Origin: Rhizobium alarense
Lineage (GTDB): Bacteria; Pseudomonadota; Alphaproteobacteria; Rhizobiales; Rhizobiaceae
Reading direction: 5' to 3'
Assembly (NCBI RefSeq): GCF_021555155.1
Contig: NZ_JAKGBU010000023.1
Location: 1-62,179, forward strand
DNA: 62,179 bases
Shown here: positions 16,507-24,203 of the stretch, piece by piece
Numbering within the stretch: the stretch's first letter is position 1
Layout of the letters: each line of letters opens with the position of its first letter
Notes under the pieces: generated by a model
The model's database searches: none
What the model saw: the letters and a program-made list of their open reading frames with translations, nothing else
What the model was told of the DNA's origin: nothing
Program-made: the position numbers and the translations under genes

Positions 16507-17526
16507 ATGGATTCCAACGGACAGAAGCCGACTTTTCAGAACATCGCGCAGCTTGCCGGCGTCGGAACCGCGACGGTCGAGCGGGTGCTGAACGGACGTG
16601 GCGGCGTGCGGCCGGAGCTGGTTGAGAAGGTGCTTTCGGCGGCGCGCCAGCTCGACTACCCGCGACGGCTGCCGGAGCGCCACAGCGGTATCCTGCGCCT
16701 TGACGTCATTCTCGTCCGGCCCGAGACGACGTTCTTTGCCCGCCTGTCGGAGGCCTTCGGCCGAATTGCCGCCACACTCGATCCCGCGATCAAGCTGCAT
16801 CGCACCTTCATGGACGAGCGTGATCCCGCCGCCATCGCGGCACGGATCGCCAGCCTGGAGCCCCGCCGCGCGGGCCTGATCGTCGCCGTGCCCGACCACG
16901 ACGGCGTTCGGGCCGCACTGCGTACCGTTGCGGCGGCCAAGGTGCCGTTGGTCCAGATCGTCACGCGCTCGGAGGGCGTCGAGGCGGATTATGTCGGCAT
17001 CGACAACTATGCCGCCGGACGCACGGCCGGCCTCTTCCTCTGTCGCATGCAGCCGCGATCCGGCCGGGTGGCCGCTCTATGCCACAGCGGGATCTATCAG
17101 GTTCACCGCGATCGCATTCGCGGCCTGTCGGACTATTTTGCCGAGCATCGGCCCGCGGGCCTGGAGCTTGCGGCCGTCCTTCTCGGGGGAGACGATGCGT
17201 TGCGCAGCACGGAGCTGCTTCGGCAGGCGCTCGAGTCCTGGCCCGATCTCGTCGGGCTCTACAATGCAGGAGGAGCGAACGCCGCGCTATCTTCGGTATT
17301 GCGCAAGCACCCCCGCGGGCAAAACATCTTTTTTGTCGGCCACGAACTGACGGAACGCAGCGCGGCGGCCCTTCGGGACGGCGTGATGTCCGTCGTTCTC
17401 GACCAGGCGCCGGAAGCCCAGGCCCGCCGGGCAGTCGACATGCTGCTTCATCGCCTCGGATTCCTGCAGGAGGCGCTGCCGAATGCCCCCATCCGGTTCG
17501 TCACGGTCACCTCCGAGAATCTCTGA
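16507..17526 (+). CDS. LacI-family transcriptional regulator
   Basis: 339 residues. The N-terminal LacI helix-turn-helix and hinge occupy about 9-60 (NIAQLAGVGTATVERVLNG), followed by a periplasmic-binding-protein-like sensor domain to the end. The sensor has the feel of sugar or polyol regulators (VGIDNYAAGRTAG, FVGHELT). Downstream on the same strand are a small unknown gene, a fatty-acid-hydroxylase-type membrane enzyme and a Rieske protein, which are the likely targets. Confidence 0.87.
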   Translation: MDSNGQKPTFQNIAQLAGVGTATVERVLNGRGGVRPELVEKVLSAARQLDYPRRLPERHSGILRLDVILVRPETTFFARLSEAFGRIAATLDPAIKLHRTFMDERDPAAIAARIASLEPRRAGLIVAVPDHDGVRAALRTVAAAKVPLVQIVTRSEGVEADYVGIDNYAAGRTAGLFLCRMQPRSGRVAALCHSGIYQVHRDRIRGLSDYFAEHRPAGLELAAVLLGGDDALRSTELLRQALESWPDLVGLYNAGGANAALSSVLRKHPRGQNIFFVGHELTERSAAALRDGVMSVVLDQAPEAQARRAVDMLLHRLGFLQEALPNAPIRFVTVTSENL

Positions 17527-17554
17527 CAGTCTTGATCATATCTGATCAAGACTG
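17527..17554. promoter_or_regulatory. Perfect 12-bp inverted repeat after the LacI gene
   Basis: CAGTCTTGATCA at 17527..17538 is exactly complementary to TGATCAAGACTG at 17543..17554 with a four-base spacer. It starts right after the LacI stop codon and lies 59 bp before the next open frame. It may be a factor-independent terminator, but only two T residues follow. It may equally be an operator for the LacI protein. The sequence alone does not decide. Confidence 0.5.
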
Positions 17555-17612
17555 TTGCAGCCTGGCGTGGGCGGCGAACTTATGATCCTCCTGAACTTTC
17601 GGGAGGACATCG

Positions 17613-17897
17613 ATGACACACCGCATGACAGTCTACGGTCTGCAGAGCCGGAAGGGCGTGCGCCGGCGGCCAGCTACGCGTCTGCATTGCCGACGAGCTG
17701 CGGCGGCGATCGAGGCAGGGATAAACATGCCGTCCTGCGAGCCGGACCGGCATCTCGATCCCATTCGTGCGGCGGCACTTGCCGCCTTCCTGTCGGTCGG
17801 CCTGCCGCACGGCGGCACCTACCCGGAGCCACGGCGTCAGGTCGACATGGGCGACGATGCCTTCGATCGCCTCCTCGCTCTCGCATATTCCATCTGA
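17613..17897 (+). CDS. Small hypothetical protein
   Basis: 94 residues that I do not recognise. The ATG at 17613 has GGGAGGAC at good spacing, and the gene sits between the inverted repeat after lacI and the hydroxylase gene (26 bp gap), so it may lead that operon. The N-terminal third is rich in Arg; the remainder is Ala/Pro/Asp-rich without a clear motif. No signal peptide or membrane helix is evident. It could be a spurious frame in high-GC DNA. Confidence 0.35.
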   Translation: MTHRMTVYGLQSRKGVRRRPATRLHCRRAAAAIEAGINMPSCEPDRHLDPIRAAALAAFLSVGLPHGGTYPEPRRQVDMGDDAFDRLLALAYSI

Positions 17898-17922
17898 ACC
17901 CCGTCATCCGAAGGAAAGATCC

Positions 17923-18936
17923 ATGGACGACCTGCGATATGGCAAGCGCAACAGGCGCGGCGACTGGGCGCCGGAGGGGCGCATCACGACGGCACCGGTC
18001 TTCACCCTGCCGCCGAAGCCGCTCGCCTTCCTCAAATGGCTGCCGCAGTATTTCCTCCCGTGGAACGTGCTTTTTGCAGCATCTGCCGTCGGCTACTGGC
18101 ACGCCGTCGCACCGGCGCCCGACGTGATGGCGACGCTGCATTGGAGCTGGATCCTCAGGCTCTTCCTCGTCAATTGCGCCGCCGTCTTCCTATTCTACGG
18201 CGCCTTCGAACTGAGACTCTATATCCTGAGAACACAGGGCAACCGGTTCAAGTACAACGCTCGTTTTCCCTCCGACCAGAAGAACCCGGCCTTCCTGTTC
18301 AACAGCCAGAATGCCGACGGCATGATCCGCACCTTCTGCACCGCCGTGCCGATCTGGACCGCTTACGAGGTGGGGATCCTGCATGCCTATGCCAGCGGGC
18401 TCGTGCCCTGGCTCACTTTCGCAGACAATCCCTGGTACCTGTTCGGGCTTGCGCTCGTGCTACCGATCTTCCACGAGGCACACTTTTTCGCGATCCATCG
18501 CCTTATTCACTGGGCCCCGCTCTACCGCTGGATCCATTCGGTCCACCACAATTCGGTGAACCCGTCGCCGTGGTCGTCACTCTCCATGCATCCCGCCGAA
18601 CAGTTCCTCTATTTTTCGACGGCGCTGCTGCACCTAGTTGTCCCGTCGAACCCGATCCTCGCGATCTACCAGCTTCATCTTGCCGGCTTCGGCGCGGTCG
18701 TCGGCCATATCGGTTTCGACAAGATCGAGGTTGGCCGGGAAACGGCGGTCGATAGCCACGCCTATACCCATTACCTGCACCACAAATATTTCGAGGTGAA
18801 CTACGGCGACGGGCTGGTGCCGTTCGACCGGTGGTTCGGCACCTGGCACGACGGCACCGCCGACGGCGAGGCGCGTATGCAGGCCCGCTATGAGAAACGC
18901 AAGGCGCGCGCCAATGCCGCCGAAACCACGAAGTAG
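17923..18936 (+). CDS. Sterol desaturase / fatty acid hydroxylase superfamily membrane oxygenase
   Basis: 337 residues with about four membrane segments and the three histidine boxes of the superfamily: HEAHFFAIHRLIH at 184-196, HSVHH at 205-209 and HYLHH at 283-287. These bind a di-iron centre that hydroxylates or desaturates a lipid or other hydrophobic substrate using O2 and electrons. A Rieske ferredoxin gene starts 10 bp after the stop and is the obvious electron donor. The start at 17923 has AAGGAAAG upstream. Substrate unknown; a LacI regulator upstream hints at induction by a sugar or polyol. Confidence 0.85.
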   Translation: MDDLRYGKRNRRGDWAPEGRITTAPVFTLPPKPLAFLKWLPQYFLPWNVLFAASAVGYWHAVAPAPDVMATLHWSWILRLFLVNCAAVFLFYGAFELRLYILRTQGNRFKYNARFPSDQKNPAFLFNSQNADGMIRTFCTAVPIWTAYEVGILHAYASGLVPWLTFADNPWYLFGLALVLPIFHEAHFFAIHRLIHWAPLYRWIHSVHHNSVNPSPWSSLSMHPAEQFLYFSTALLHLVVPSNPILAIYQLHLAGFGAVVGHIGFDKIEVGRETAVDSHAYTHYLHHKYFEVNYGDGLVPFDRWFGTWHDGTADGEARMQARYEKRKARANAAETTK

Positions 18937-18946
18937 GGAGACGATC

Positions 18947-19264
18947 GTGAGCAACTGGATTTCCGCCTGCCGCCTCGATGACATCGAGCAGGAGGGCGCG
19001 CGGCGCTTCGATCATGGCGGGCGGACCTATGCGATCTACCGCTCGCCGGACGACGAGGTTTTCTGTACCGATGGCCTCTGCACGCATGAAGCCGTCCATC
19101 TCGCCGAGGGGCTCGTGATGGACTACGACATCGAATGTCCGAAGCATTCCGGCGTTTTCGACTACCGGACAGGCGAGGCGAAGCGACTGCCCGCCTGCCG
19201 GAACCTCAATACCTATACGGCCAGGGTCGAGGACGGCGCCGTCTTCATCGCGCTGCCCAGTTGA
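18947..19264 (+). CDS. Rieske [2Fe-2S] ferredoxin, MocE-like
   Basis: 105 residues from a GTG at 18947 with GGGAG upstream. The cluster ligands are Cys45-x-His47 and Cys64-x-x-His67 in CTHEAVHLAEG and CPKHSG. The short soluble form without signal or membrane anchor is that of oxygenase-associated ferredoxins; it resembles MocE of rhizopine catabolism. It most likely passes electrons to the adjacent di-iron hydroxylase. A reductase gene is not found here. Its stop overlaps the convergent ThuA-like gene by 20 bp. Confidence 0.87.
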   Translation: MSNWISACRLDDIEQEGARRFDHGGRTYAIYRSPDDEVFCTDGLCTHEAVHLAEGLVMDYDIECPKHSGVFDYRTGEAKRLPACRNLNTYTARVEDGAVFIALPS

Positions 19265-19886
19265 GGCCGCGCCGGAAGATCGTGCGCATCTCGGGCACGT
19301 CGAATTCTTTAGCGACGTGCCCGAGCGAGGAATAGAAGACGCGGCCGTGACCGTATCGCCGCTTCCAGACGACCGGCATGACGACGCCGTCGATCCACCA
19401 GGCATGCACGCCGGAAAAGGTCGTCGTCGCCAGGACCTCGTTCGAGGGGTCGACATGCATGTAGTATTGCTCGGACGTGTAGGGAAAATCGGCAATGCCC
19501 GCCATGATCGCATCGTCCGGCCGGGTCACGTTCACGGTATAGTCGATGATATCGCCCGGATGGGCGACCCATTGGCCGCCGATGATGAACTGGTAGTCCA
19601 CGCTGTCGCGGAAGGCGTCGCCCGTTCCGCCGTGATAGCCGGCGAGGCCGACGCCGCTTTCGACCGCTGCCGCCAGATTCCTGGCTTCCTCACGCTCGAT
19701 CTTCGACATGGTCATGATCGGCACGATCAGCGACAGATCATGGATCGCCGGGTCGGCAAAGGCGGTTGTGCTGCCGGCGAGCGCCACGTCGAAACCGTCT
19801 TGCCGCAACATGTCCCGAATGACGCCGGCACACCGTTCCGGCTCGTGTCCTTCCCAGCCACCCCAGACGATGAGGGCCTTCTTCAT
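19245..19886 (-). CDS. ThuA-like domain protein
   Basis: 213 residues of the trehalose-utilisation ThuA-like fold (class I glutamine amidotransferase-like). Visible are LIVWGGWEGHEP near the N-terminus, GLAGYHGGTGDAF around 100, EQYYMHVDP and VWKRRYGHGRVFYSSLGH. The biochemical activity of this family is not well defined; members occur with sugar and polyol catabolism genes in rhizobia. The ATG at 19886 follows GGAGGACAGG. It converges with the Rieske gene and is divergent from an amidase. Confidence 0.85.
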   Translation of the reverse strand: MKKALIVWGGWEGHEPERCAGVIRDMLRQDGFDVALAGSTTAFADPAIHDLSLIVPIMTMSKIEREEARNLAAAVESGVGLAGYHGGTGDAFRDSVDYQFIIGGQWVAHPGDIIDYTVNVTRPDDAIMAGIADFPYTSEQYYMHVDPSNEVLATTTFSGVHAWWIDGVVMPVVWKRRYGHGRVFYSSLGHVAKEFDVPEMRTIFRRGLNWAAR

Positions 19887-20044
19887 GTCCTGTCCTCCCT
19901 GTTCAAGGGCGCGAGCCTGCCGCCGAGCGGCGATTCTGACAAGGGGGGAGCGGGCGCTCTGCCGGCTGGGGTGTTGACGCTGCCGATGCGAAGCTGTTGA
20001 ACGGTGCTTCCGCACGCGGCGGGAGAGAAGACCGGAGAGGATAC

Positions 20045-21409
20045 ATGGCGGCAACAGGTTCACGCTCGATCGCACAGCTTTCCGTCCTGCTGCAATCCGG
20101 TACCCTCGATCCCGTCGAGCTTGCGCAGGAGACATTCGATCGAATAGCAGGCTGGCCGGACCGGACGATCTTCATCGAGCTTCTGGAGGAGCGCGCCTCC
20201 GCCGAGGCGGAAGCCAGCCGGCGGCGCATCCGCGAGGGTCGCTCGCGCGGCTTGCTCGATGGTATCCCGGTGGCATGGAAAGATCTTTTCGATATTGAGG
20301 GCCTGCCGACCACGGCCGGGTCGCGCGTGCTCTGCGGCACGGCGCCGGCCGAACGCGACGCGGCAGTCGTTCGGGCGCTTTCGGCTGCGGGCATGGTGAG
20401 TGTCGGCCGGGTCAATATGAGCGAATTCGCCTTCTCCGGCCTCGGCATCAACCCGCACTACGGCACGCCGCGCAATCCGGTCTCTCCCCCGGGCGAGCAT
20501 CGCATACCCGGCGGCTCCTCGTCCGGGTCCGGCGTTGCGGTGGCCGCCGGCCTCGTGCCCGTCGCGATCGGCACCGACACCGGCGGCTCCGTCCGCATCC
20601 CGGCCGCCTTCAACGGCATCGTCGGCTACAAGGCGACGCGCGGCCGCTATGCGATGGACGGCGTCTTCCCGCTGGCAACCAGCCTCGATTCCCTTGGCCC
20701 CCTCTGCCGCACCGTGCAGGATGCGATCTGGGCCGACGCCGCCATGCGCGGACTGCCCGCACCGACCGGTATCGAATGGCCGGCCCCGGATGACCTCTCC
20801 TTCGTCATTCCGGAAACGGTGTTCTTCGACGACGCCGAGGAGGGTGTCGTCGCGGCCTTCGAAGCGGCGGTGGAAAGGCTACGCGCGGGCGGAGCGAAGG
20901 TCCGGCGCGCCGCTTTCCCGGAATTCACGGAGATCTTCGACCTGATGGCGCGTCATGGCGCGCTGGTGACGGCAGAAGCCTACGTCTTGCACCGACACCG
21001 GCTCGGCGGGCCGGAAGCGGCACGGATGGATCAGCGCGTCGTCAAGCGGACGACGCTCGGCGGGAAAATCTCGCTGTCGGACTATGTGGAAACGCTTGCC
21101 GCACGCGACCGGCTGATCCGTTCGTTCGAAGGCAGGCTTGCAGCCGGAGAGCTTATCCTGAGCCCGACGCTTCCGCATGTGGCACCCAGGGTCGAACCGC
21201 TCGTCGAGGACGATGAACTGTTCTTCCGCATCAACGGCAGGACGCTGCGCAACACGTCGATCGGCAATTTCCTCGACTGGTGCGGCGTTTCGCTGCCCTG
21301 CGGAACAGGCGAGGCCGGCATGCCGGTCGGTCTTCTCGTCTCAAGCCCCCGCGGCAGCGACGAACGCACGCTCTCCGTCGCGCTTGCCGTCGAGGCGCTG
21401 CTCGGCTGA
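20045..21409 (+). CDS. Amidase signature family protein
   Basis: 454 residues with the Ser-cisSer-Lys machinery: Lys79 in PVAWKDLFD, the GGSSSGSG loop at 157-164, and nucleophile Ser182 in GTDTGGSVRIP. It hydrolyses an amide or ureide of unknown identity; the family also contains GatA and allophanate hydrolase. Neither a GatB/C partner nor urea-carboxylase genes are adjacent. The ATG at 20045 has GGAGAGG upstream. It is divergent from the ThuA-like gene with 158 bp between, and convergent with the esterase that follows. Confidence 0.88.
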   Translation: MAATGSRSIAQLSVLLQSGTLDPVELAQETFDRIAGWPDRTIFIELLEERASAEAEASRRRIREGRSRGLLDGIPVAWKDLFDIEGLPTTAGSRVLCGTAPAERDAAVVRALSAAGMVSVGRVNMSEFAFSGLGINPHYGTPRNPVSPPGEHRIPGGSSSGSGVAVAAGLVPVAIGTDTGGSVRIPAAFNGIVGYKATRGRYAMDGVFPLATSLDSLGPLCRTVQDAIWADAAMRGLPAPTGIEWPAPDDLSFVIPETVFFDDAEEGVVAAFEAAVERLRAGGAKVRRAAFPEFTEIFDLMARHGALVTAEAYVLHRHRLGGPEAARMDQRVVKRTTLGGKISLSDYVETLAARDRLIRSFEGRLAAGELILSPTLPHVAPRVEPLVEDDELFFRINGRTLRNTSIGNFLDWCGVSLPCGTGEAGMPVGLLVSSPRGSDERTLSVALAVEALLG

Positions 21410-21447
21410 GGGGGCAGCCGGCGGCAGTTTGGCCGCCGGTGTGACGA

Positions 21448-22056
21448 TCAGGATACGGTCAGGAAAGCGTTGAGCGCGGCGAGCTCCTCCGGCCGGATCT
21501 CGTGACCGCCACCGTGGAAGCTTGCCTCGACCTCGGCCTGCTGGCTCTCGAAATAGTCGACCAGCGCTTCCGTCAGGGGAAGCGGGCAGATCGGGTCGCG
21601 GCGCCCCGCCGTGACGAGCACGCGAACATGTTGAAGTCCGGCATTCGGCCGCGGCTTCCACGGTATGAGCGGATGCAGAAGCGCAATCCGGTCGAAGAGC
21701 CCCGGATGCAAGAAGGCGACGGAGGCGAGAATGTTTGCACCGTTCGAGTAACCGAGCGCGTAGACGGGACACCCCGGATTGGCTGTCCGATGGGCGGCGA
21801 TGAAGGCCGCCATCTTCTCCGTGCGTGCGGCAAGATCCGGCATGTCATAGATGCCTTCCCCCGTTCGGCGGAAGAAGCGCAGGGCACCGTGCTCCGATAC
21901 GTCGCCGCGCGGCGAGACGAGGCCGGCATCCGGCAGCATCTGCCGCACGAGTTCGGAAAACTGATGCTCGTCGCCGCCGGTGCCGTGAAAGGCGAAGACG
22001 AGAGGCGCACCGGGTGCCGGCGCCCTGACGAGGGCCTGATAGGATGTCGTGGTCAT
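21448..22056 (-). CDS. mhqD: MhqD-like alpha/beta hydrolase (carboxylesterase)
   Basis: 202 residues from the ATG at 22056 (GGGAG upstream; an earlier in-frame ATG at 22071 is possible). The oxyanion segment FAFHGTGGDEHQF and the triad Ser104 (GYSNG), Asp154 (GRRDPIC) and His185 (GGGHEI) are visible. The protein matches the phospholipase/carboxylesterase group that includes MhqD. It follows a ring-cleaving dioxygenase in the same operon, as in the Bacillus mhqNOD quinone-resistance genes, so a role in detoxifying quinones or hydroquinones is likely. Confidence 0.8.
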   Translation of the reverse strand: MTTTSYQALVRAPAPGAPLVFAFHGTGGDEHQFSELVRQMLPDAGLVSPRGDVSEHGALRFFRRTGEGIYDMPDLAARTEKMAAFIAAHRTANPGCPVYALGYSNGANILASVAFLHPGLFDRIALLHPLIPWKPRPNAGLQHVRVLVTAGRRDPICPLPLTEALVDYFESQQAEVEASFHGGGHEIRPEELAALNAFLTVS

Positions 22057-22193
22057 GGTCGTGTCTCCCAAGCGTGGTCTCCGCGACGGCGGATCGGATT
22101 TCTGGAACCGCGTAAAAAGCAGGACGGCATTTCCGTTGCTCGCGGCGACGGAAACGGGCGGATGCGGGCCGGTTGCGCCGGCCCGTCACCGCG

Positions 22194-23126
22194 TCAGTCC
22201 ACAATCGGCTGCAGCAGACCGCTGATCTGGTCGCGGTAGGGCTCGTAGCGGGACGGCAGCTTCAGCGCCTCGCCGAGATGCGCCGAGTCCTCGTCACGGT
22301 CGAAACCCGGCTCGTTCGTGGCGATCTCGAACAATACGCCGCCGGGCGTGCGGAAATAGATCGCCCAGAAGTAGTCGCGATCGATCACCGGCGTCACCTG
22401 GTAACCGGTGTCCATCAACGCTTTGCGGACCTCGAGCTGGGCTGCGCGATCCTCGACGGCGAAGGCGATGTGGTGCACCGAGCCGGCGCCCTGCCGGGCA
22501 AAGTCCGCCTGCGGCACCGTTTCGATATCGATGACGGCGGCGCCGTTGCCGCCAGGGATGGCAAAGCGCTCCCATGCATCCTTGCTGTCCACCTGCTCAT
22601 AGCCCATGAAGCCGAGAAGCTCGCGGGTTGCACCGGCATCCCGGAGCCTCAGGCTCGCGCCGTGAAAGCCCTTGATCGCCTCGTCGGTACCGACGCCGGC
22701 AGCTTCCCAGCCCTTGCGGACGTCGCCGTCGACTTCGATCAGGGAAAAGGCGTCACGGTCGGGGCCGGCGAAACGCAGGCGCTTTTCGCCGAACACCTCC
22801 GTCTCCGACAGACCACCGACCTTCAGTCCGGTCAGCCGGTCCTTCCAGAAGCCGAGCGTGCCCTTCTCGACCGCGAAATAGGTCTCGCCCACTTCGCCTG
22901 CGCCTGCGCGGCTGGCGGCGATATGTGGGAACGGAAAATAGGTCATGACCGAGCCGGGCGTGCCGGCTTCGTCGCCGTAATAGAGATGATAGACCTCCGG
23001 CGCATCGAAGTTCACGGTTTTCTTGACCCGGCGCAGGCCGAGCGTCTTCGTGAAGAAGTCGCTGTTTTCCTGGGCATTCGCGGCCATGGAGGTCACGTGA
23101 TGCAGGCCCTTGATCTGCTTGAGCAT
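22194..23126 (-). CDS. mhqO: MhqO/MhqA-like ring-cleaving extradiol dioxygenase (two VOC domains)
   Basis: 310 residues with two glyoxalase/VOC domains (about 5-135 and 150-285). Metal-ligand contexts GLHHVT near residue 8, VHHIAFAV near 215 and GGVLFEIAT near 265 are conserved. The protein is the type annotated as MhqO, which opens hydroquinone rings. The ATG at 23126 starts MLKQIKGLHHV; an upstream in-frame ATG is less likely. It is the first gene of a two-gene operon with the MhqD-like hydrolase and is divergent from a LysR regulator. Confidence 0.87.
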   Translation of the reverse strand: MLKQIKGLHHVTSMAANAQENSDFFTKTLGLRRVKKTVNFDAPEVYHLYYGDEAGTPGSVMTYFPFPHIAASRAGAGEVGETYFAVEKGTLGFWKDRLTGLKVGGLSETEVFGEKRLRFAGPDRDAFSLIEVDGDVRKGWEAAGVGTDEAIKGFHGASLRLRDAGATRELLGFMGYEQVDSKDAWERFAIPGGNGAAVIDIETVPQADFARQGAGSVHHIAFAVEDRAAQLEVRKALMDTGYQVTPVIDRDYFWAIYFRTPGGVLFEIATNEPGFDRDEDSAHLGEALKLPSRYEPYRDQISGLLQPIVD

Positions 23127-23206
23127 GGTTCTCTCCGTTTCGTTTGCGTGCCGTGGCACGTAGGTTCTGGGAGAAGATGGGGCAAGCCAATCGCAAAATG
23201 AATAGC

Positions 23207-23240
23207 AATAATATTGACAATATTATTTCAATAATTGAAA
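23207..23240. promoter_or_regulatory. Two tandem palindromes in the mhqO/lysR divergent promoter
   Basis: An AT-rich dyad (core ATAATATTGACAATATTAT, 23208..23226) is followed directly by TTTCAATAATTGAAA at 23226..23240. Both are almost perfect palindromes and stand out in GC-rich DNA. They lie 10-45 bp upstream of the LysR start and about 80 bp upstream of mhqO, as expected for regulator binding and autoregulation. Confidence 0.6.
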
Positions 23241-23249
23241 CAATATCGA

Positions 23250-24149
23250 ATGAGCGACCTCAACGACATCCGCGTGTTCCTGGCCGTCGCCGAACAGCGA
23301 AGCTTCGTCGGCGCGGCCCGGCAGCTTGCCATGACGCCTCCAAGCGTCACGCGGGCCGTCGGCGCGCTGGAAGAGGAGCTTGGGGTACAGCTGCTGTTGC
23401 GGACCACCCGACAGGTGTCGTTGACGTCGGCGGGCGCGGTCTATGCCGCGCGTGTCCGGCCGCTGGTCGCCGAATTCGATGCCGTCGCGGAGACGGTGCG
23501 CGAGGAGCAGGGCGAGACCGCCGGCCTGCTGCGGATCAACGCACCGCTCTCGCTCGGCCAGCAGATCCTGGCCGACGTGCTGTCGGGCTTTCGCGTCGAA
23601 TATCCCAATACCAGGGTTTCGCTCGCGCTGACGGACCGCTTCATCGATATCCTGTCGGAGACCTTCGACCTGGCGATCCGCATATCCGAACCGCCGCGCG
23701 ACAAGTCGACGATCTGGCGCAAGATCTGCCCGGTGCGCCGCGTGCTCGTTGCGTCGCCTGGTTACCTTGCGGCCTTCGGCACACCGCGGGATCCCGACGA
23801 CCTCGCGGCGCATGCCTGCGTGGCCTATGACGAAGAGGCGGTAGAGGAGACCTGGGAGCTGTCGCATGGCGGACGGACACGCAAGGTGCGGGCGGGCCGG
23901 ATGATCGCCGCCAACAACGGCGAGCTGCTGGCGCGGCTCGCCGCGAACGGGGAAGGGATCGCCCTGCTGCCGCTCTTCATCGTCGAGGATGCCCTGAACA
24001 GCGGGACGCTGTCGCAGGTTCTTGCGGAGTGGTCGCCGCCGGAGCTCTGGCTGACCCTCTACTACCCGCCCTATGAAAAACTGCCGATGCGCGTCGCGAA
24101 GTTCTCCGATTTCTTCGAGTCCTACGTGACGCATATCCGGCCGCTGTGA
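23250..24149 (+). CDS. LysR-type regulator of the mhqOD-like operon
   Basis: 299 residues with a winged helix-turn-helix at about 1-60 (SFVGAARQLAMTPPSVTRAV) and a CrgA/DsdC-type effector domain. I start it at the ATG at 23250 (MSDLNDIRVFLAVAEQ); the frame opens five codons earlier inside the palindromic operator. It is divergent from the ring-cleaving dioxygenase and probably responds to quinone-like electrophiles, but no redox cysteine pattern is diagnostic. Confidence 0.87.
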   Translation: MSDLNDIRVFLAVAEQRSFVGAARQLAMTPPSVTRAVGALEEELGVQLLLRTTRQVSLTSAGAVYAARVRPLVAEFDAVAETVREEQGETAGLLRINAPLSLGQQILADVLSGFRVEYPNTRVSLALTDRFIDILSETFDLAIRISEPPRDKSTIWRKICPVRRVLVASPGYLAAFGTPRDPDDLAAHACVAYDEEAVEETWELSHGGRTRKVRAGRMIAANNGELLARLAANGEGIALLPLFIVEDALNSGTLSQVLAEWSPPELWLTLYYPPYEKLPMRVAKFSDFFESYVTHIRPL

Positions 24150-24203
24150 CGGGAGACGGCGCCGGGGCCGCCCGCCATCTCCCAATCCGGGGGCCTCGGC
24201 CGC

